Below, piece after piece: positions 35,874-43,300 of a stretch of DNA of 64,000 nt. The notes beneath the pieces are model-generated. The model did no database searches and was not told the DNA's origin. It saw only the letters and a program-made list of their open reading frames with translations. The position numbers were made by a program, and so were the translations under genes. The stretch spans positions 32,793 to 96,792 of the forward strand of contig NZ_PYLP01000008.1 in the NCBI RefSeq assembly GCF_003024675.1. The letters run 5' to 3'. Numbering within the stretch: the first letter of the stretch is position 1; every line of letters begins with the position of its first letter. This DNA comes from Faecalibacillus faecis. Its GTDB lineage: Bacteria; Bacillota_I; Bacilli_A; Erysipelotrichales; Coprobacillaceae.

Positions 35874-36441
35874 AGTCGATAACCATTGCATGTTCAATTG
35901 GCATTAATGGATAATCTTTATTAATATGATCGTAAAATAAAATTCCATCAAAATGATCTAGTTCATGTTGTAAACAAATAGCTAGATAACCACGGGCGAC
36001 AATCTTAACATTTTTTTCAGTTAAAGCATCGTAACCTTCAACTGTAATTTTAGCATGACGTGGAACATATCCTTGAACATCTTCTAAAACAGATAAACAA
36101 GCTTCTCCTGTTTTTAAATAAGATTGTTTAGGTGTATAAGAAACAATTTTAGGATTTGCAAGTGCATAGTCTGTAGAATTAATAACTTCTCCGTTTTCAT
36201 CAAAATCAAGAACATGTATAGCGCACATTCTTTTTGGAATACCAAGTTGAATAGCAGCAATACCAACAGCTGGTCTTAAATCATATTTTTCAGAAAGTTT
36301 TTCATCTTGACTAGCAACAAGAAACGCGTGCATATCCATGAGTAAATCATGATCTTCTTTTGATAAAGGAAGAGATACTTCCTTTGAAATTGATCGAATT
36401 AATTTGTTTGAATCATCTATAATATCTTTCATTAATAACAT
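35872..36441 (-). CDS. def: Peptide deformylase
   Basis: Metalloenzyme that removes formyl from nascent N-terminal Met. All three motifs are present with small changes: AVGIAAIQLG (usually GVGLAAPQ), GEACLSV (metal Cys; usually EGCLS) and QHELDHFDG (two metal His and the catalytic Glu). At 189 residues with an insertion before motif 2 it is the long, type-2 Gram-positive form. ATG 36441 follows GAGGTGA; a second ATG nine bases in is less well placed. Minus strand, sharing a terminator with the GH13 gene. Confidence 0.95.
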   Translation of the reverse strand: MLLMKDIIDDSNKLIRSISKEVSLPLSKEDHDLLMDMHAFLVASQDEKLSEKYDLRPAVGIAAIQLGIPKRMCAIHVLDFDENGEVINSTDYALANPKIVSYTPKQSYLKTGEACLSVLEDVQGYVPRHAKITVEGYDALTEKNVKIVARGYLAICLQHELDHFDGILFYDHINKDYPLMPIEHAMVID

Positions 36442-36493
36442 ATAATCACCTCATTCTTGGTTATTATAACACATTTTGAGGTGATTGAAATAA

Positions 36494-36682
36494 CTAAGGT
36501 CTAATTCTTGAATTACCACAGATGATTAATAATAAGAAAACAACTAAAACAATAGCAAACCAACTACATCCGCCACTGTTGCAACCAAATCCGCCCATAT
36601 ATGGTGTACATCCAAAAGTGTTGCATCCACCACATCCGAAAGGATTATTTACATAACCATTGCAACCATAATCACAGTTCAT
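36494..36682 (-). CDS. Cys/Gly-rich mini membrane protein (YjcZ-like tail)
   Basis: Sixty-two residues: a soluble first half rich in Cys, Gly and Asn (nine Cys, in CGGCNTFGC and NSGGCSW-type patterns), then one hydrophobic helix FAIVLVVFLLLIICG and a basic tail. The helix resembles the small YjcZ family of Bacillus, but the Cys-rich head does not. The strong site AAGGAGGGATAAGAT precedes the ATG, and a TATAAT lies just upstream, so it is a real gene. Cysteines suggest metal binding or oxidative cross-linking; that is inference. Oriented like def, upstream of it. Confidence 0.78.
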   Translation of the reverse strand: MNCDYGCNGYVNNPFGCGGCNTFGCTPYMGGFGCNSGGCSWFAIVLVVFLLLIICGNSRIRP

Positions 36683-36804
36683 ATCTTATCCCTCCTTCAT
36701 TATACAATATGGAGGTTTACAAGATTTGTTTGGGGGATTTATCATAAGCCATTTATTTTTATATTTTTTTAAGTTATAATGACTTGGAGAAATGGGGTGT
36801 AAAA

Positions 36805-37065
36805 ATGGACTATAATTATCCATTAGATTATACATGGTCAACAGAAGATATTGTTGATGTTGTCGCATTATATAATGCAGTAGAACAAGCTTATGAAGAA
36901 GGAATTGATAAAAAAGATTTTTTAGATGCCTACCGTAAATTTAAAAATGTTGTTGGTACAAAAAGTGAAGAAAAACAATTAGACAAAGCCTTTGAAGAAG
37001 TTTCTGGATATTCTATTTATAAAGTATTTAAAGCAAGTCAAGAAAAAGATTGGATTAAAATGTAA
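36805..37065 (+). CDS. yktA: UPF0223 family protein (YktA-like)
   Basis: Eighty-six-residue helical protein of unknown function, conserved in Firmicutes. MDYNYPLDYTWSTEDIV and EEVSGYSIYKVFK match the family's two conserved ends. The frame opens at 36784, but the ATG at 36805 behind GGGGTG gives the family start. TATAAT at 36775-36780 is upstream. It overlaps the ftsW start by one base (TAATG), so translation is coupled, making it the first gene of a run reaching coaD. Confidence 0.9.
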   Translation: MDYNYPLDYTWSTEDIVDVVALYNAVEQAYEEGIDKKDFLDAYRKFKNVVGTKSEEKQLDKAFEEVSGYSIYKVFKASQEKDWIKM

Positions 37066-38288
37066 TGAAGAAGTGGATCAAACTTTTTTTTAGAAAAAAA
37101 GGGGCAGATAAACCTATTTTTATGGCAATTTTTGTTCTTATTTGTTTAGGAATTGTTATGATTGGTTCAGCATCGATTGGGGCCGTTTCATCTAAAGGAA
37201 CAAGTTTTGCGATTAGAAATATGGCAATGCAAACAGTCTATGTTCTTTTTGGATTATTTATCATGATGGCTTTGACAAAAAGTTTTCGCACAAAATTTAT
37301 TAATTATCGTTTTTCAATGATTATGTATTTTGTTGGATTAGCTTCAATGTGTGTCTGTGTATTATGGACAGCAAAAGGTTCGCATGCGTGGATCCATGTT
37401 GGACCTATTACGATCCAACCGGCAGAATTTATGAAAGTGGCAATGATTTTAATTCTCTCCTATATGCTTACGGAAACGGATGCAGCTTTTGTTGTAAAAG
37501 GAAGATTTAGAACAGCAGAACTAAAAAGTCAGTTTTATAAAGATAAATTTATTAAATGTGTATTATTTCCACTTGGTTTAATGCTTGTAGCTTTCTTTGT
37601 GGGAGCAGGTATTCAAAAGGACTTAGGAACATCGCTTATTTTAGCATCAATTTGTTTTATTTGTTTCATGTCAACACCAAGGGATTATTATAAAAAATAT
37701 AAAAAACTTGTTTGGATTGCTTTAGGAGTAGCAGTTGTTATTTTAGGCTTTTTAATTACTGCTGTTTTACAAGGTTATCAAATGGAACGTATCAATTCTT
37801 GGTTAAAACCATTAGAATTAGAAAATATTTATTCTAGTTCATGGCAACTTGTCAATTCATTGATTGCGTTTGCTGATGGAGGTATTTTTGGTTTAGGACT
37901 TGGAAATTCTATACAAAAATATGATTATATTCCAGAAGCACATAATGATTTTATTGGCGCTATTATTTATGAAGAACTTGGGATTTTTGGTTTGGCTTTA
38001 ATTATTATTCCGACAGCAATTATTATTTTTAGATTATTGAAATATGCTGATGAAATTCAAGAAAGCAAATCAAAAGTTATTCTTATTGGAATATCTTCTT
38101 ATTTTATGTTACATCTTCTTGTTAATTTAGGAGGTGTTTCAGGACTTATTCCAATGACTGGAGTTCCTATTTTACTTGTTTCATCAGGAGGTTCTTCAAC
38201 GGTTTCTGCTTTAATAGCAATTGGTATTGCTCAAGCAATTATTTCAAAATATAATAAAGAACAACTTGAAAAAACAAACACCTATTAA
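37065..38288 (+). CDS. ftsW: Peptidoglycan glycosyltransferase FtsW (SEDS family)
   Basis: SEDS-family lipid II polymerase working with a class B PBP at the septum. About ten membrane helices; family motifs HVGPITIQPAEFMKVAMIL (one helix edge), the NDFIGAIIYEELG loop with conserved acidic residues, and NLGGVSGLIPMTGVPILLVSSGGSS near the C-terminus. RodA is hard to exclude from sequence alone. I prefer FtsW because the following ylb genes match the chromosomal order of Bacillus ftsW. Starts at the TAATG overlap with yktA. Length 407. Confidence 0.9.
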   Translation: MKKWIKLFFRKKGADKPIFMAIFVLICLGIVMIGSASIGAVSSKGTSFAIRNMAMQTVYVLFGLFIMMALTKSFRTKFINYRFSMIMYFVGLASMCVCVLWTAKGSHAWIHVGPITIQPAEFMKVAMILILSYMLTETDAAFVVKGRFRTAELKSQFYKDKFIKCVLFPLGLMLVAFFVGAGIQKDLGTSLILASICFICFMSTPRDYYKKYKKLVWIALGVAVVILGFLITAVLQGYQMERINSWLKPLELENIYSSSWQLVNSLIAFADGGIFGLGLGNSIQKYDYIPEAHNDFIGAIIYEELGIFGLALIIIPTAIIIFRLLKYADEIQESKSKVILIGISSYFMLHLLVNLGGVSGLIPMTGVPILLVSSGGSSTVSALIAIGIAQAIISKYNKEQLEKTNTY

Positions 38289-38320
38289 ACTTTTATGCAT
38301 AAAGTATATTAGGTGATTTT

Positions 38321-38611
38321 ATGGATAACTTAGATGAGTTTAAAGCTTTTTTAAAAACAATACCAAGTATTAAAGAGGATGTACTTAATCATCGTTATAC
38401 TTGGCAACAAATATATGAAATTTATACGATGTATGGTGAAAATGATCATTTTTTTGACCCTTATAAAAATCATTCTGTTGATTTTAATGGGGTTTTAGAA
38501 ATTATAAAGAATGTGGACTTAAATGCCCTTTCATCTTCCTTACAATCAATAGAAAAAGTATTAGGGGTTGTAAGTAATCTGATTGATAAAAATAAGGAAA
38601 ATAAATGGTAA
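38321..38611 (+). CDS. ylbD: YlbD-like protein
   Basis: Ninety-six residues resembling YlbD, annotated as a putative coat protein in Bacillus: an N-terminal LDEFKAFLKTIPSIKEDVL segment and TWQQIYEIYTMYGENDHFFDPY. The function outside spores is unknown, and this genome need not sporulate. AGGTGAT precedes the ATG. The stop overlaps the next ATG (TAATG). Placement first in ylbD-ylbE-ylbF-rsmD-coaD strongly supports the call. Confidence 0.82.
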   Translation: MDNLDEFKAFLKTIPSIKEDVLNHRYTWQQIYEIYTMYGENDHFFDPYKNHSVDFNGVLEIIKNVDLNALSSSLQSIEKVLGVVSNLIDKNKENKW

Positions 38612-38790
38612 TGGAACAGGAAATTATTCATTATTTAAGAAAACATCCTTATTGGTATGTCAAACTTTGTCATTATCCAGAAAGCTATGATGATTTATTA
38701 GAGGAAATACATCAAAAAAAACAAGATTCACTTTTAGAAAAACTGGATCGTTTTTCTATGATCGTTAGTATGTTGGAGATGTTACAATGA
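38611..38790 (+). CDS. ylbE: YlbE-like protein
   Basis: Fifty-nine residues, matching YlbE-like proteins through LRKHPYWYVKLCHYPESYDDL and a C-terminal helix ending in MIVSMLEMLQ. Function unknown. ATG 38611 overlaps the ylbD stop; an upstream in-frame ATG at 38605 lies within ylbD. Overlaps ylbF by four bases. The identification rests on the length, the His-Pro-x-W/Y-Tyr motif and the gene order. Confidence 0.78.
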   Translation: MEQEIIHYLRKHPYWYVKLCHYPESYDDLLEEIHQKKQDSLLEKLDRFSMIVSMLEMLQ

Positions 38791-39134
38791 ATGAAATAAT
38801 GAATGAACTTATTGAAGAAATTCAAAAAGATTCAAGATATCTTTCTTTTAAAGATAAATCGAAGCTGTTATTAAAAAAAGAAACAAATGAATTATTAGAA
38901 CGATATCAAGAAACTTTAAATGAAATTAATGATTCAAAAAAATATGAGGGTTATATTGACCTTACATCAAAAAAAGAAGAATTAAAAGAAATAAAAAAAC
39001 AGATGACAAGTAATCAAGATATTCAAGAATACTATCAAAGTTATTATGAAATTAATCGTTTACTTGATCATGTTACACAAATTATTTTTAAAGATATTAG
39101 TCAAATATTAGATACAACAGGGTATAAGTTATGA
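38787..39134 (+). CDS. ylbF: YlbF/YmcA-family regulator
   Basis: All-helical 115-residue protein. In Bacillus YlbF forms an Fe-S-containing complex with YmcA and YaaT that affects RNase Y activity, competence and biofilm formation. The helical repeats ELIEEIQKDSRYLSFKDKS and YQSYYEINRLLDHVTQII fit the family. No cysteine is present here, so an Fe-S role would rest on partners. ATG overlaps the ylbE stop (ATGA) and the gene overlaps rsmD by four bases. Confidence 0.85.
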   Translation: MNEIMNELIEEIQKDSRYLSFKDKSKLLLKKETNELLERYQETLNEINDSKKYEGYIDLTSKKEELKEIKKQMTSNQDIQEYYQSYYEINRLLDHVTQIIFKDISQILDTTGYKL

Positions 39135-39685
39135 GAGTTATTGCAGGAAAATATAAAAAAAGACAATTAAAAGTGCCTAAAACACAACTTACACGACCAA
39201 CAACAGATAAAAATAAAGAAAATTTATTTAATATGATAGGTCCTTATTTTGAAGGTGGAACGGTTTTAGATTTATTTGGAGGAAGTGGAGGTTTAGGGAT
39301 TGAAGCAATTTCTAGAGGATGTGATACACTTTATAGTGTAGATAAACAATATGAGGCTTTTAAAACCATTAAAGAAAACTTTGCACTTTTACAATTAGAA
39401 AATTGTTATCCATTAAAAATGGATTATAAAAAAGCTTTAAATTATTTAAAGGAAAAAGAAATTAAATTTGATTATGTTTTTTTAGATCCTCCGTATGGAA
39501 AAGGGCTTATTGATGATATTTTATTTTTTTTAGTTGAAAATCAAATGTTTAATGATGAAGCTTGTATTGTTGTAGAAGAATTAAAAGAAGTAGAATTTCA
39601 ACCAATTTCTTCTTTAGAACTTTCAAGAAGAAAAGAATATGGAATTACTGCTTTAAATATATTTTATTATGATGGAGAAAAGTAA
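39131..39685 (+). CDS. rsmD: 16S rRNA guanine(966)-N2 methyltransferase RsmD
   Basis: SAM-dependent methylation of G966 in 16S rRNA. Start MRVIAGKYKKRQL and TRPTTDKNKENLFN are family hallmarks. SAM-binding LDLFGGSGGLGIEAISRG and the catalytic DPPY (FLDPPYGKG) are intact. Length 184. Four-base overlap with ylbF and one-base overlap (TAATG) with coaD indicate tight coupling, as in nearly all Firmicutes. Confidence 0.95.
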   Translation: MRVIAGKYKKRQLKVPKTQLTRPTTDKNKENLFNMIGPYFEGGTVLDLFGGSGGLGIEAISRGCDTLYSVDKQYEAFKTIKENFALLQLENCYPLKMDYKKALNYLKEKEIKFDYVFLDPPYGKGLIDDILFFLVENQMFNDEACIVVEELKEVEFQPISSLELSRRKEYGITALNIFYYDGEK

Positions 39686-40167
39686 TGAAAAAGATTGCTG
39701 TATATAATGGAACATTTGATCCAGTAACTAATGGACATTTAGATATTATTGAAAGAGCCGCAAAGATTTTTGATGTTTTATATGTCACTATTGCGATTCA
39801 TCCAACTAAAGTTGGTTTATTTTCAATAGAAAAAAGAAAAGAATTACTAAAAGAAGCAACAGCTCATTTAGATAATGTTATTGTTGATTCAACAGATGAG
39901 CTTTCTATGGATTATGTTAAGAAAGTAAATGGAAAAGTTTTAATTCGTGGTTTACGTTCAACAACGGATTTTGATTATGAACTTCAATATGCTCAATCTA
40001 ATCAATATTTAAATGATACGATAGAAACAATGTATTTAATGACAAAACCTTCACATTCTTTTATTTCTTCTTCTGTTGTCAAAGAAATGGCAAGTTATCA
40101 TAAAGAACTTACTGGACTAGTACCACCTTGCGTAGAAGAAGCTTTGAAAGAAAAATATACAAAATAA
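39685..40167 (+). CDS. coaD: Phosphopantetheine adenylyltransferase
   Basis: Fourth step of coenzyme A synthesis: adenylylates 4'-phosphopantetheine. The nucleotidyltransferase motifs TFDPVTNGHLDII (T/HxGH) and FISSSVVKEMA are intact, and LIRGLRSTTDFDYE holds the phosphate-binding arginines. Length 160 is normal. Last gene of the yktA-coaD run, followed by a terminator. Together with coaE at 26.7 kb this gives both final CoA steps in the window. Confidence 0.96.
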   Translation: MKKIAVYNGTFDPVTNGHLDIIERAAKIFDVLYVTIAIHPTKVGLFSIEKRKELLKEATAHLDNVIVDSTDELSMDYVKKVNGKVLIRGLRSTTDFDYELQYAQSNQYLNDTIETMYLMTKPSHSFISSSVVKEMASYHKELTGLVPPCVEEALKEKYTK

Positions 40168-40174
40168 TGATAAG

Positions 40175-40214
40175 ACCATTTTGTTCTAAATGAATAAAAT
40201 GGTTTTCTTTTTTT
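40175..40214 (+). terminator. Terminator after coaD
   Basis: ACCATTTT (40175-40182) pairs with AAAATGGT (40196-40203), followed by a T-rich run that reaches into the region before the LytTR gene. Confidence 0.8.
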
Positions 40215-40237
40215 ATATAATGATTTTTGGTGATTTA

Positions 40238-40924
40238 ATGAAAATAGTAATAGCTGAAAAAAATGAAAAAGATTATTTATATTTAAAAGATTTAATAGAA
40301 AATTGGGGAAGGAAAAGAAAAGAATCAGTACATATCTATTGGTATCATAAACTTTATTATCAAATACCTTCTTATTTAAGTTCATGTGATCTTATATTTT
40401 TAGAAATTGATATGAAAGAAATAAATGGGTATGAGTTTTCTTGCATGTTACGGAAAAACAGCATAGATATTCCTCTTGTTTTTCAAACGAAAAACTCATC
40501 TTTTGCATTAGAAAGTTATAATGTTCAAGCAATGAATTATCTATTAAAACCTGTAGAAGAAAAGCGTATTGAAAAAATATTAGATCAAATTGTTTTAACA
40601 CAAACAAAAAAAGAATTTGTATATACTTTTAAAAATAAAATTAGAAGGATTGCTTATGATGATATTCTTTATATTGAGACAAGTAAGCATTGTCTTTATA
40701 TTCAATGTCATTTTCATCAAGAAAGATGCTATCTTTCTTTAAAAGAAATAGAAAAGCAACTCGATCAACGTTTCTTCCGCTGTCATCGAAGTTATATTAT
40801 TAATTTAGACTATGTAAAATCAGTAGAATCTACAAAATGTATCTTACAAAATAACCAAGAAATTTTTATCTCAAAAAAATATCAAAATGATTTAAAATAC
40901 CATTTTTTAAAAAATGTCAAGTGA
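40238..40924 (+). CDS. Orphan LytTR-family regulator with degenerate receiver domain
   Basis: Receiver domain (1-120) plus LytTR DNA-binding domain (about 135-228: RIAYDDILYIETSKHCLYI, FFRCHRSYIINLDYV). The phospho-acceptor site reads FLEIDM, so Glu56 replaces the expected Asp, and the N-terminal acid pair is reduced to AEKNE. The conserved Lys is kept (LLKPVEE). Glu often mimics phospho-Asp, so it may be constitutively active or controlled by other means. No histidine kinase is nearby. ATG 40238 follows GGTGAT closely; the frame extends upstream to 40190 without a ribosome site. It precedes comFA-comFC by about 100 bases. LytTR regulators include competence regulators such as ComE of streptococci. 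Confidence 0.88.
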   Translation: MKIVIAEKNEKDYLYLKDLIENWGRKRKESVHIYWYHKLYYQIPSYLSSCDLIFLEIDMKEINGYEFSCMLRKNSIDIPLVFQTKNSSFALESYNVQAMNYLLKPVEEKRIEKILDQIVLTQTKKEFVYTFKNKIRRIAYDDILYIETSKHCLYIQCHFHQERCYLSLKEIEKQLDQRFFRCHRSYIINLDYVKSVESTKCILQNNQEIFISKKYQNDLKYHFLKNVK

Positions 40925-41029
40925 TTTTCGTAAAAAAGTTTTCAAAATGGTTAGGAACATCACGTTTTTGACACAAAATTGAGACCAATTCCTCTTGCAA
41001 ATGTTTTAAAATATAAGCGGGTGAAGAAG

Positions 41030-42145
41030 ATGAGATGTCCGATATGTCAAAATGAAGATGAAAAATATTTCTATGAAAAAAATGGTCAAATTTATTGTCG
41101 AAAATGTATTGAATTTTCTAAAAAACAACCTCCATTAAAAGTTGTTAAGAAAACAAAAGATATTTATTACCGTTTAGATTATCCTTTAACACCAAATCAA
41201 AAAAAGGCCTCTGATTTATTGATCGAAAGATATAAAAATCAACAAGATACAATCATGAAGGGTGTCTGTGGAGCGGGTAAGACGGAAATAATTTATGGTG
41301 TCATTGAGTATGCACTTAATTTGGGGCAAAGGGTATGCTTGACAATGCCTAGAAAAGAACTTGTTGTTGAACTTTCAAAAAGAATTGAAAAACAATTTTT
41401 CCATATTTCTCCTGTTCTGGTCTATGGTGACCATCATGAACAAATTGATGGACAATTTATTATATGTACAACACACCAATTATATCGCTATCCAAAATGT
41501 TTTGATTTGTTGATTCTTGATGAATTTGATGCATTTCCGTATCGTGGTAATGAAGTTTTAGAAAGTATGTTGAAAAGAAGCATTAAAGGACATTATATTA
41601 TGATGTCAGCAACCCTTGAAAAAGGAGATGTCAATGTGATTGAACGTTTTCATCATCAGCCAATCCCTGTTCCTCAATGTGTGGTCACAGGGAAAATGAT
41701 GATGTATCTACTTGTTTTGATAAGATTAAAGAAATATCAAAAAGAAAAAAAACCGGTCTTTCTTTTTGTGCCAAATATCCAACTTACCAAAAAAATCACC
41801 TCTTTTTTAGATTGGTTTGGGTTAGCTTGCAGAGATGTTTCTTCTAAAACATCCAATATTCACCAACAAATAGAAAAATTAAAGAAACATGAATATGATG
41901 TACTTGTTTGTACGACTGTTCTAGAAAGAGGAATGACTGTCGCAAATGTACAAGTGCTCATTCTTTATGGCGAACATCTTCTTTTTGATAAAGAGACCTT
42001 GATTCAAATTGCTGGAAGGGCTGGGCGGAAACCTCCTTATATACAAGGCGATGTCTTGATATATGCAGCGAAAAAAACACTAGCGATGAAAGCATGCATA
42101 GAAAATATCAAAACAGACAATGCCTTATCTGCAACAAAGAGTTGA
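41030..42145 (+). CDS. comFA: Competence DNA-uptake ATPase ComFA
   Basis: DEAD-box-like, ssDNA-dependent ATPase that helps draw transforming DNA across the membrane. An N-terminal four-Cys zinc knuckle (CPICQ, later CRKC), Walker A GVCGAGKTEI, the DEAD-like DEFDAFPY, motif III MSATLEKGD, and a C-terminal helicase domain with TTVLERGMTVANVQV and AGRAGRKP. At 371 residues it is somewhat shorter than Bacillus ComFA. The frame opens at 40979 (TTG), but ATG 41030 behind GGGTGAAGAAG gives the zinc-finger start MRCPIC. It overlaps comFC by 52 bases. Confidence 0.93.
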   Translation: MRCPICQNEDEKYFYEKNGQIYCRKCIEFSKKQPPLKVVKKTKDIYYRLDYPLTPNQKKASDLLIERYKNQQDTIMKGVCGAGKTEIIYGVIEYALNLGQRVCLTMPRKELVVELSKRIEKQFFHISPVLVYGDHHEQIDGQFIICTTHQLYRYPKCFDLLILDEFDAFPYRGNEVLESMLKRSIKGHYIMMSATLEKGDVNVIERFHHQPIPVPQCVVTGKMMMYLLVLIRLKKYQKEKKPVFLFVPNIQLTKKITSFLDWFGLACRDVSSKTSNIHQQIEKLKKHEYDVLVCTTVLERGMTVANVQVLILYGEHLLFDKETLIQIAGRAGRKPPYIQGDVLIYAAKKTLAMKACIENIKTDNALSATKS

Positions 42146-42723
42146 ATCAAGAAACAAGTCTTTTTCATCTTCTTTATCCGCGTTCTCTTTGTTTAGATTG
42201 TCTGAGTAAGTTTGAAGTTGTCAGTCAAAAAACACATTTGTTAGGTTATTCTACGTATGTTCTTTATGAATATAATGATTTTTTTCGAACAACACTTTAT
42301 CAATATAAGGCATTGGATGATTATGCTTTAAAAGATGTTTTTTTAGAAAATTTTCCAGAATTAAAAAAAGTCTACAAAAATGATACGATCGTTATTATAC
42401 CAAGTAGTCAAAAGGACAATGTAAGAAGGGGCTTTTGTCCTAATGAAGAAATAGTAAAAACGATTTCTAAAAATATCTTTACAGGACTTTATAAAAATAA
42501 AGAATATAAACAAACCAAACAAAAAGATCGAAGTCAGGTACACAAATTTCTTTCGATCCATCATGGATCACTCCTTACAAATAAGAATATTTTAATTTTT
42601 GATGATGTGATGACTTCTTCACATACTTTACAAGCAGCAATTAAACTCGTAGAGAAATATCACCCTAAAAGAATAAGGGTATTAGTACTTGCTTGTCCAC
42701 ATATTAAAAATTTTATTAATTAA
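42094..42723 (+). CDS. comFC: ComFC phosphoribosyltransferase-like protein
   Basis: Partner of ComFA in DNA uptake. An N-terminal zinc-binding part (CLICNKEL, CLDCLSKF) and a PRTase fold with the PRPP loop NILIFDDVMTSSHTLQ and QKDRSQVHKFL. Length 209. It begins inside comFA in another frame with only a weak ribosome site, so translation is probably coupled. The start could lie slightly downstream. Followed by a terminator. The presence of comFA, comFC and the LytTR gene together suggests a competence locus. Confidence 0.9.
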   Translation: MHRKYQNRQCLICNKELNQETSLFHLLYPRSLCLDCLSKFEVVSQKTHLLGYSTYVLYEYNDFFRTTLYQYKALDDYALKDVFLENFPELKKVYKNDTIVIIPSSQKDNVRRGFCPNEEIVKTISKNIFTGLYKNKEYKQTKQKDRSQVHKFLSIHHGSLLTNKNILIFDDVMTSSHTLQAAIKLVEKYHPKRIRVLVLACPHIKNFIN

Positions 42724-42789
42724 TATGTGATTGAAGACATTTATATAAATAATACATTTATCCACTAACCAATGAAGACAAGCAATACA

Positions 42790-42820
42790 AAAAATCTAAG
42801 AGTAAAATCTTAGATTTTTT
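42790..42820 (+). terminator. Terminator after comFC
   Basis: AAAATCTAAGA (42791-42801) pairs with TCTTAGATTTT (42808-42818), followed by T. Confidence 0.88.
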
Positions 42821-42891
42821 CTCTCTTTTATTGGATTTTTCAACATTTTTAAAAGAAAAAAAGAGTATTTAGACAAATATAAAGATAAATA

Positions 42892-42921
42892 TTGACAAGA
42901 ATTTTATAGGAATTGTAAATT
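42892..42921 (+). promoter_or_regulatory. Promoter of the first cold-shock gene
   Basis: TTGACA (42892-42897), 18-bp spacer, TAAATT (42916-42921). Start near 42928 leaves an AT-rich untranslated leader of about 65 bases, typical of csp mRNAs. Confidence 0.55.
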
Positions 42922-42992
42922 GTCGAACGAAAATAATAACGATTTATTTTAATATTCAATATACTGAAATAGACAAGGAAAGGATGATGATT

Positions 42993-43190
42993 ATGCAAGG
43001 TAGAGTCAAATGGTTTAATGCTGAAAAAGGTTTTGGATTTATTGATCGTGGTGAAGGAAAAGATATTTTTGTTCATTATAGTCAAATTGTTCAAAATGGA
43101 TACAAGACGTTAAATGAAGGCGAACTCGTTGAATTTGAATTGTATCAAAGTGAACGTGGCATGCAAGCCAAACATGTTGTAAAAATCTAG
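42993..43190 (+). CDS. csp: Cold-shock protein (CspA/CspB family)
   Basis: Sixty-five-residue OB-fold single-strand nucleic acid chaperone. RNP motifs KGFGFI and DIFVHYSQI are intact, and [17 protein letters not shown] is the family N-terminus. ATGs at 42984 and 42987 are also in frame, but homology and AAGGAAAGG spacing favour 42993. Ends in a terminator overlapping its last codons. It differs from the second copy at 57327 in having FVHY rather than FFHY in RNP2 and a longer leader. Confidence 0.94.
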   Translation: MQGRVKWFNAEKGFGFIDRGEGKDIFVHYSQIVQNGYKTLNEGELVEFELYQSERGMQAKHVVKI

Positions 43191-43210
43191 GAAATACCTA
43201 GATTTTTTTT
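43182..43210 (+). terminator. Terminator overlapping the csp stop
   Basis: AAATCTAGG (43183-43191) pairs with CCTAGATTT (43197-43205), then T run; the stop codon TAG is in the stem. Confidence 0.88.
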
Positions 43211-43258
43211 ATGAAAAGGCATGAAAAAATTTTCCTTTTAATAGGTCTCATATTTTGT

Positions 43259-43264
43259 TATAAT
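43259..43264 (+). promoter_or_regulatory. Extended -10 box ahead of secA
   Basis: TGT-TATAAT 37 bases before the secA start; the -35 region (TTTTAA near 43236) is weak. Confidence 0.5.
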
Positions 43265-43300
43265 TAGCATTGATTACAAGCGTAAAAGGAGCGAGTATGC

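Noticed and set aside
40925..41029. LytTR-type direct repeats or ComK boxes upstream of comFA
   Set aside because: Several GTT cores and A/T runs occur, but spacing and flanks fit neither consensus convincingly.
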